From NCBI GenBank assembly GCA_039802005.1, contig JBDRVV010000020.1:1-49279 (forward strand): DNA of 49,279 nucleotides. Direction: 5' to 3'. Position numbers and translations under genes: made by a program. This DNA is from a candidate division WOR-3 bacterium (GTDB lineage Bacteria; Hydrothermota; Tepidihabitantia; SM23-42; JAOAFX01). Positions 44,621 to 49,279 of this stretch are shown one piece after another. The notes beneath the pieces are model-generated. The model did no database searches. It saw only the letters and a list, made by a program, of their open reading frames with translations, and was not told where the DNA came from. Numbering within the stretch: position 1 is the stretch's first letter; each line of letters starts with the position of its first letter.

Positions 44621-44917
44621 ATGAAGTTCTGGCGCCGACCCCTTGATGCAGATAAGATAAAAGTCCCTCAGGGTGAGATTCATATAATAAAGGACCGTTG
44701 CAAGGGATGTGGGTTCTGTGTTGAATTCTGCCCCAAAAAGGTCCTTGAATTATCAAGCGAGTTCAATATTAAGGGCTATCATCCGCCCTATGTAAAAAAT
44801 CCAGATGAATGCAGGGAATGCCATCTCTGTGAAATTATCTGTCCGGAGTTTGCCATTTATGTAACGTTAGGTAAAGAGCGAACTGTTGCGGAAATTCTCG
44901 ATAAAAAAACTTCCTAA
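44621..44917 (+). CDS. korD: 2-oxoacid:ferredoxin oxidoreductase delta subunit (2x[4Fe-4S] ferredoxin)
   Basis: 98 residues. Two clusters: CKGCGFCVEFCPKKV and CRECHLCEIICPEFA. KorD/OorD-like N-terminal extension with GEIHIIKDRC. It passes electrons from the catalytic subunits to ferredoxin or HdrA. It starts 2 bp after hdrA. Confidence 0.9.
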   Translation: MKFWRRPLDADKIKVPQGEIHIIKDRCKGCGFCVEFCPKKVLELSSEFNIKGYHPPYVKNPDECRECHLCEIICPEFAIYVTLGKERTVAEILDKKTS

Positions 44918-44919
44918 AA

Positions 44920-45297
44920 ATGGCAGTTATTGAAAAGAAAATAAAATTAATGGGTTCAAAGGGTGAGGCAGAGGTTGTAGCTATCTTTGATTCTGGTGCG
45001 ACATACTCCTGTATCCGTCCTGAACTTGCAAAAAAATTGGGCAAATTAGAATTACTACCAGAGCCAAAACATTTAGGAACTGCTAAAGAGAATGTTTCTG
45101 CAATAGCCAAGAAAAGGATAAGCCTTGATTTCAACCTCAATGGATATACATTAAGTGATGAATTTATGGTAATTCCTAAACTTTCCGACCAGGTAATCAT
45201 CGGCGCTGCAACATTGCAGAAATGGCGGCTGAAACTTGATTTTGAGAATGATAATATTATCATTGACCCAAGAGTCACAAAATTGCGTCTGTTGTAA
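44920..45297 (+). CDS. retropepsin-like single-domain aspartic protease
   Basis: 125 residues, no signal peptide. Catalytic VVAIFDSGATYSCI (DSGA, retropepsin type) and the flap-side/second block DQVIIGAATLQKWRLKLDF (hydrophobic-hydrophobic-Gly). One catalytic Asp implies a homodimer, as in retroviral proteases and bacterial clan AA peptidases. It begins 2 bp after the korD stop with no clear RBS, so it is coupled to it. Its place inside a kor operon is unexpected; it may process or regulate an operon product, or be a passenger. Confidence 0.8.
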   Translation: MAVIEKKIKLMGSKGEAEVVAIFDSGATYSCIRPELAKKLGKLELLPEPKHLGTAKENVSAIAKKRISLDFNLNGYTLSDEFMVIPKLSDQVIIGAATLQKWRLKLDFENDNIIIDPRVTKLRLL

Positions 45298-45627
45298 CAA
45301 AAATTAGACATTTTAGGTATTTAGGCATTTAATATGTGAAAGACTTATGGTAAAGCAAAAAGGGATAAAGGGCTCAAGATGGCAGGATATGATAAACGGT
45401 TTAGGTTTTGGTTTGGAAACGAGATTAGTCTATTGGTTGTCGTTTGTTGGTTACTAAGTCCAATAACTAAACCCTATCGCATTTCTAAACCGAAACCGAT
45501 GGCCAATTTCTTTCTTACAGGTATTAGTGATGGCCATTTTTGCCTTACTTGCCATTTATGCCATCTTTCACTTCTTTAGCCTTTTTGAGCCATCTTACCC
45601 TTTTATTTAATTTATCCAAGGAGGTCT
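45298..45627. repeat. noncoding 330-bp segment with large imperfect inverted repeat
   Basis: No credible gene. An imperfect palindrome pairs 45404-45436 (GGTTTTGGTTTGGAAAC core) with 45460-45497 (mixed complement) around a ~23-nt loop. Outer arms near 45355-45385 (AAAAAGGG...AGATGGCA) and 45555-45590 (complement of AAAAAGGC...AGATGGCA) also match. A 66-codon ORF across it is rejected. AAGGAGG at 45620 serves korA; no consensus promoter is visible. Confidence 0.6.
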
Positions 45628-46785
45628 ATGAAGGCAGACCCAAAAGGTGTATTAACCGGTGCCCATTATCTTGATGGAGACTATGCGGCAGCAGAAGGAG
45701 CGCTTGCTGCAGGTTGTAGATTCTTCGCAGGATATCCGATAACCCCTTCAACCGAAGTAGCAGAAAGGGTCGCCCAGAGATTTCCCGAGGTTGGTGGTGT
45801 ATTCATTCAGATGGAAGATGAGATCGCTTCTTCTATTGCAATCCTTGGTGCATCCTGGGCAGGTAAGAAGTCAATGACTGTTACTTCAGGCCCTGGTTTT
45901 TCTTTGATGCAGGAACACTTTGGACTTGCCGCAATGCTTGAGACGCCCTGTGTGATTGTTGATGTTCAGAGAGGCGGTCCTTCAACAGGATTACCGACTT
46001 TGACCGGACAGGCTGATATGATGCAGGTCCGATGGGGCTCGCATGGTGATTATGAGATAATTGCCCTTTCGCCAAATTCTCCACAGGAGGCATTTGACCT
46101 GACGATTGATTGTTTTAATCTTTCTGAACTATATCGGGTTCCGGTATTTTTGATGATGGATGAGTGTGTTGGACATATGACGGAAAAAGTGGTTATCCCG
46201 AAACCCGAAGATATTGAACTCGTGGAGAGACGATGGTACACAGGGCCGAAAGAAGCATATCTTCCTTTCAAACCAGATGAGGATTTAGTTCCCCGAATGG
46301 TAAAGGCGGGTGATGGATACAGATTCCATGTCACCGGTTTAACCCATGATGAACGTGGCTATCCAGTTATGAACTGGCAGGCACAGGAAAAACTGGTACG
46401 CCGGCTCGTAGAGAAGATTCGCAGGAATGCAGATAAGATTATTCGTTATGAAGAAGAAGAAACTGATGGTGCGGATGTGGTAATTGTCTCTTACGGAATT
46501 TCAAGTCGGGTCGCCTACAAGGCGATTTCCGATGCCCGGAAACATGGGATTAAAGTTGGATTTTTGAGATTGATTGTAGTCTGGCCATTTCCAGAAAAGA
46601 AAATCTACGAACTTGCAGGAAAGGTAAAGGCGCTCATAACTGTGGAAATAAACTACGGACAGATTGCCCTTGAAGTAGAGCGTTGTGCAAAAGGAAGATG
46701 CAAGACATTACTCGTCCCCCACGGTGGCGGTTGGGTCCATAATCCGGATGATATATTGGATGCAATAAAGGAGGGATTGAAATGA
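45628..46785 (+). CDS. korA: 2-oxoacid:ferredoxin oxidoreductase alpha subunit
   Basis: 385 residues. YPITPSTEVAERVAQRFPEVGGVFIQMEDEIASSIAILGASWAGKKSMTVTSGPGFSLM is the domain VI/I core of KorA/OorA, with DVQRGGPSTGLPTLTGQADMM and a C-terminal domain II (GADVVIVSYGISSRVA). It oxidises a 2-oxoacid, most likely 2-oxoglutarate judging from the D-A-B-C order, to acyl-CoA and CO2, reversibly. ATGA overlap with korB. Confidence 0.93.
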   Translation: MKADPKGVLTGAHYLDGDYAAAEGALAAGCRFFAGYPITPSTEVAERVAQRFPEVGGVFIQMEDEIASSIAILGASWAGKKSMTVTSGPGFSLMQEHFGLAAMLETPCVIVDVQRGGPSTGLPTLTGQADMMQVRWGSHGDYEIIALSPNSPQEAFDLTIDCFNLSELYRVPVFLMMDECVGHMTEKVVIPKPEDIELVERRWYTGPKEAYLPFKPDEDLVPRMVKAGDGYRFHVTGLTHDERGYPVMNWQAQEKLVRRLVEKIRRNADKIIRYEEEETDGADVVIVSYGISSRVAYKAISDARKHGIKVGFLRLIVVWPFPEKKIYELAGKVKALITVEINYGQIALEVERCAKGRCKTLLVPHGGGWVHNPDDILDAIKEGLK

Positions 46786-47705
46786 GTGAGATTGAGGCTA
46801 ATATTCCACCCACTACTCAGACAACTGCTGGCCATCCCAAAGAGGGCTTACTCAGGATGGACCGGATGCCCCATATCTGGTGTCCAAGTTGTGGTATAGG
46901 ACCGACACTCAGTGCATTTTTGATTGCCTTAGAAAAATCAAATCTCAATTTAGATAAAGTGGCGGTCGTCTCTGGTATCGGTTGTACGGGCAGGGTTGCT
47001 GGTTATGTAAAACTTGATTCTTTCCATACAACACATGGAAGGCCAATTCCTTTTGCGACGGGTTTGAAACTTGCTAATCCTGAATTGAAGGTTGTAGTAT
47101 TCTCGGGTGATGGTGACCTGGTGGCAATCGGTGGCAACCACTTAATCCATGCGGCAAGGAGGAATATGGATATTGTGGTGATTTGTGTGAATAACTTTAT
47201 CTATGGAATGACCGGGGGGCAGGTCGCAGCAACGACACCGGAAACTGCTATTTGTTCAACCGCGCCCTACGGAAATTTTGAGACTCCTTTCAATCTTCCA
47301 CACCTGATGGATACCTGTGGCGCAGTCTATGTTGCCCGCTATACCGCCCTTGATATAAGAAGGCTCTCCAATGCCATCCTTGAGGCATTCAATAAAAAGG
47401 GATTTTCTTTTATAGAAGTCATTGCACCCTGTGCTACACTATATGCAAGGTTAAATCGCCTTGGGACCGGACTTGATATTTTGAAGTATTATCATGACAA
47501 TAGTGTAATAAAACATAATGCAGATCCGAGAGAACTTGAAATAAAATTCCAGGGACCGATAATTGTTGGTAAATTCGTTGACCGGGAAAGGCCAACATTT
47601 ATTGAGGCAATGAATCAGCGTTTCAAGACTGTCTTAGGTGATAAATATCAATTATACGGAATGACCGATGAATGTGTGCCAGAAGCAGTTAGCGGAGAAG
47701 GATGA
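46782..47705 (+). CDS. korB: 2-oxoacid:ferredoxin oxidoreductase beta subunit (thiamine diphosphate)
   Basis: 307 residues. WCPSCGIGPTL, GIGCTGRVAGYV, FHTTHGRPIPFATGLKLANP and the ThDP/Mg site VFSGDGDLVAIGGNHLIHAARRN with NNFIYGMTGGQ. It shares the active site with KorA. Its stop overlaps the mntA start as ATGA (47702-47705). Confidence 0.94.
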   Translation: MSEIEANIPPTTQTTAGHPKEGLLRMDRMPHIWCPSCGIGPTLSAFLIALEKSNLNLDKVAVVSGIGCTGRVAGYVKLDSFHTTHGRPIPFATGLKLANPELKVVVFSGDGDLVAIGGNHLIHAARRNMDIVVICVNNFIYGMTGGQVAATTPETAICSTAPYGNFETPFNLPHLMDTCGAVYVARYTALDIRRLSNAILEAFNKKGFSFIEVIAPCATLYARLNRLGTGLDILKYYHDNSVIKHNADPRELEIKFQGPIIVGKFVDRERPTFIEAMNQRFKTVLGDKYQLYGMTDECVPEAVSGEG

Positions 47706-48046
47706 TGGCTCCTTATGATACATTTCTTTTAGATCTGATTCTTTCAGAAAAAAATAAAAGATTAGAAGATAAACGGCGCCGGCTTTTATCTATTACAGAA
47801 AATATCTTAATCTCAATGAAAAGGAAATACAGAATAAAAAGCGCCTACATTCTTGGGTCACTTCTCAAAAAAAGGTGGAATGATTCTTCTGATATTGATG
47901 TCGCAGTATCCGGTGCAAGTGAATATATACTTAACATAATAAAGGAATTGGAAGACGCTACTGAAAGGGAAGTAGATGTGATTGATTTGGACCATCATCC
48001 ATTTCCCGAGATTATTAAAACCAGAGGCAAGCAAATATATGGATAG
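47702..48046 (+). CDS. mntA: MntA-type minimal nucleotidyltransferase (antitoxin)
   Basis: 114 residues. The polymerase-beta-type motif GSLLKKRWNDSSDIDVAV (GS-x10-DxD) is intact, and the third Asp lies in VDVIDLDHHPF. In characterised MntA-HepT systems this enzyme transfers AMP to a Tyr of the HEPN toxin. The start is ATG 47702 (overlapping the korB stop) or the adjacent ATG at 47705. No promoter of its own. Confidence 0.87.
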   Translation: MMAPYDTFLLDLILSEKNKRLEDKRRRLLSITENILISMKRKYRIKSAYILGSLLKKRWNDSSDIDVAVSGASEYILNIIKELEDATEREVDVIDLDHHPFPEIIKTRGKQIYG

Positions 48047-48500
48047 AGGTAGACTTGCAACATTAAAGGCAGAGATAGATAATCAGATGGAGCTCATTGA
48101 AGAGATTTATAAAAAGATTGAAAAAAGGCAAGCAAATTTTAAAGAAAATGATGTTGGTATTGAAAGTATGGCATACCAGCTGCATAATCTTTACAGTGCC
48201 TATGAAGAGCTTTTTGAGATTGTCGCAGATTATTTTGAAAATGAAATTGAAGGCGTAAAATATCATTCAGACCTACTTCACAGGATGAAGATGGAGATTG
48301 AAGGAATCCGCCCTCCACTGATTTCTAAGGAGTTATGCCAATTATTTGATGAATTGAGAAGGTTTAGACATTTCTTCAGACACGCCTATAATATAGAACT
48401 GAATCCAGAAAAAATTGAGGATATTCTAAATATTTCATTGCAAATTCGGAGTAAATTCAAAAATGAATTGGAGCATTTTTTAAAGGCTCTGAGTAAATGA
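48039..48500 (+). CDS. hepT: HepT-like HEPN RNase toxin
   Basis: 153 residues from the ATG at 48039, which overlaps the mntA stop by 8 bp. All-helical HEPN fold; the catalytic motif RHFFRHAY fits R-x4-H-x-Y, with the RNase Arg/His and the Tyr that MntA modifies in known systems. It is longer than minimal HepT because of extra N-terminal helices. An upstream start at 47982 is inside mntA and rejected. Active-site residues look intact, so it may still be a working toxin. Confidence 0.85.
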   Translation: MDRGRLATLKAEIDNQMELIEEIYKKIEKRQANFKENDVGIESMAYQLHNLYSAYEELFEIVADYFENEIEGVKYHSDLLHRMKMEIEGIRPPLISKELCQLFDELRRFRHFFRHAYNIELNPEKIEDILNISLQIRSKFKNELEHFLKALSK

Positions 48501-48519
48501 CCCAATTGAGGAGGTTGTA

Positions 48520-49074
48520 ATGGCGGCCACACTTGAAATTCGTTTTTCTGGTTATGGGGGACAGGGTGTGATAAAGAGTGGTTATATTGTGGGCAAGGCT
48601 GCATCAATATTTGATAATAAGCATGCCACAATGACCCAGAGTTTTGGTCCTGAGGCAAGGGGTAGTGCCTGCAGTGCCCAACTTATTGTCTCTGAAGACC
48701 GAATCCTCTATCCTTATCTTACAAAACCCCAGATACTTGTTGCAATGTCCCGAGAGGCGTATGAAAAATTTGAGCCGGAGTTAGATGAGAGTGGAATTCT
48801 AATCGTTGATGAAGACCTCGTAAAACCTAAACCACCGAGAGGACAGATTAAAATTTTTTCAGTCCCGGCAACGAGAATCGCGGAACAACTCGGCAACAGA
48901 ATCGTTGCCAATATCGTGATGCTTGGATTCTTTACCGCAGTTACCAATGTGGTCAGTTATCAGGCAATGAAGGATGCAATTCCGGGCTCGGTTCCGGATA
49001 AGGCACTGCCTTTGAACTTAAAGGCGTTTGAAGAAGGATACAAATACGGTAGGCAGTTATTGGAAAAATCTTAA
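48520..49074 (+). CDS. korC: 2-oxoacid:ferredoxin oxidoreductase gamma subunit
   Basis: 184 residues. EIRFSGYGGQGVIKSGYIVGKAA, ATMTQSFGPEARGSACSAQLIVS and LVAMSREAYEKF are KorC/OorC hallmarks. It has its own GAGGAGG RBS (48510-48516), so translation does not depend on hepT. Separated from korB by the mntA-hepT pair. Confidence 0.93.
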   Translation: MAATLEIRFSGYGGQGVIKSGYIVGKAASIFDNKHATMTQSFGPEARGSACSAQLIVSEDRILYPYLTKPQILVAMSREAYEKFEPELDESGILIVDEDLVKPKPPRGQIKIFSVPATRIAEQLGNRIVANIVMLGFFTAVTNVVSYQAMKDAIPGSVPDKALPLNLKAFEEGYKYGRQLLEKS

Positions 49075-49094
49075 TTTAGAAAGACCCGGAAAAA

Positions 49095-49279
49095 ATGGAC
49101 AAATCAGATTGTATTGTCAGTCTTCTATTTCCCATCTTCAATCTTTCTTCTCACTTCTGTCTTCTGCCTTCTATTCTTATCACTTTTCACTTCTTCCTTC
49201 TCACTTCTCCCTTTTTGTTCTCCCAGACTCCGGAGTGGGTGTATCAGTATGTGAATCCGCAGTCTACCGAATATCCTTA
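49095..49279 (+). CDS. start of a secreted protein, cut by window edge
   Basis: Open from the ATG at 49095 to the window end (61 codons). Residues about 8-44 are hydrophobic and Phe/Leu/Ser-rich, a signal peptide. The predicted mature start near QTPEWVYQYVNPQSTEYP resembles the beginning of secreted repeat proteins of this kind of genome. The signal peptide is encoded by the pyrimidine-rich repeat tract at 49121-49223. The true start may differ; the RBS is weak (GGA 5-7 nt upstream). Confidence 0.5.
   Translation, partial: MDKSDCIVSLLFPIFNLSSHFCLLPSILITFHFFLLTSPFLFSQTPEWVYQYVNPQSTEYP
49121..49223. repeat. pyrimidine-rich degenerate repeat tract
   Basis: Built from TTCTCACTTCT, TGTCTTCTGCCTTCT and similar words; the 12-mer CTTCTCACTTCT occurs at 49147-49158 and again at 49197-49208. 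It reads as a hydrophobic Leu/Phe/Ser stretch in the plus-strand frame that continues into a secreted protein. Confidence 0.75.

Noticed and set aside
45379-45579. 66-codon plus-strand ORF in the kor operon gap
   Set aside because: It spans the inverted repeat, has no RBS and its product has no recognisable domain; Cys/His-rich end comes from repeat words.

Overview
The window is an AT-rich stretch of a Gram-negative-type, anaerobic bacterium. Envelope genes (LptD, LolC/E-LolD, a PilMNOPQ-type secretin system), ferredoxin-dependent 2-oxoacid metabolism (HdrA plus KorDABC) and two secreted proteins ending in a Por/T9SS-like C-terminal sorting domain fit uncultured lineages such as candidate phylum WOR-3 (Stahlbacteria). 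That assignment is an inference; there is no rRNA here to test it.

Layout. 1-2460: accessory region with a secreted BNR-repeat protein between two copies of a 99-bp direct repeat that carries the start of a zinc-ribbon gene, then a 130-bp MITE-like inverted-repeat element. 2463-5861: giant AAA/TPR/SARP-type regulator. 6057-7183: tgt, broken by a frameshift in an A9 run. 7286-11472: pilMNOPQ, closed by a strong terminator. 11548-12569: rsmD-coaD. 12559-15866 (minus): hpf-hprK-manX-like EIIA-acyl-CoA ligase. 15911-18326 (minus): ThiD2-ThiE fusion, then a PAS-GGDEF diguanylate cyclase. 18412-19182: SNase-like protein. 19185-21648 (minus): BtuFCD-like ABC importer. 21735-26529: overlapping operon lysS-lolC/E-lolD-mcsA-mcsB. 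27278-30383 (minus): NatAB-like exporter plus a saccharopine-dehydrogenase-like enzyme. 30469-35884: deoB, cdd, an AAA/TPR protein, lptD. 35891-39354 (minus): M1 aminopeptidase and a divergent Nramp-like carrier. 39415-39563: isolated transcription unit for an 18-residue lysine-rich peptide. 39599-42585: lipoproteins, a cupin and a geranylgeranyl-reductase-like flavoprotein. 42666-49074: hdrA-korD-[retropepsin]-korA-korB-[mntA-hepT]-korC. 49095-end: start of another secreted protein.

Two things stand out. (1) Eighteen promoters can be read by eye. Seventeen have a TTGAxx/TTTACA-type -35 separated by exactly 16 bp from a TATAAT-type -10, and in twelve the -10 ends only 5-9 nt before the start codon, implying leaderless mRNAs. 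These promoters also correct several start sites (tgt, lysS, the BtuF-like gene, cupin). (2) The HdrA/2-oxoacid:ferredoxin oxidoreductase operon contains three foreign-looking genes: a single-domain retropepsin and an MntA-HepT (nucleotidyltransferase/HEPN RNase) toxin-antitoxin pair, coupled by stop-start overlaps between korB and korC. A 330-bp imperfectly palindromic noncoding segment also splits the operon.
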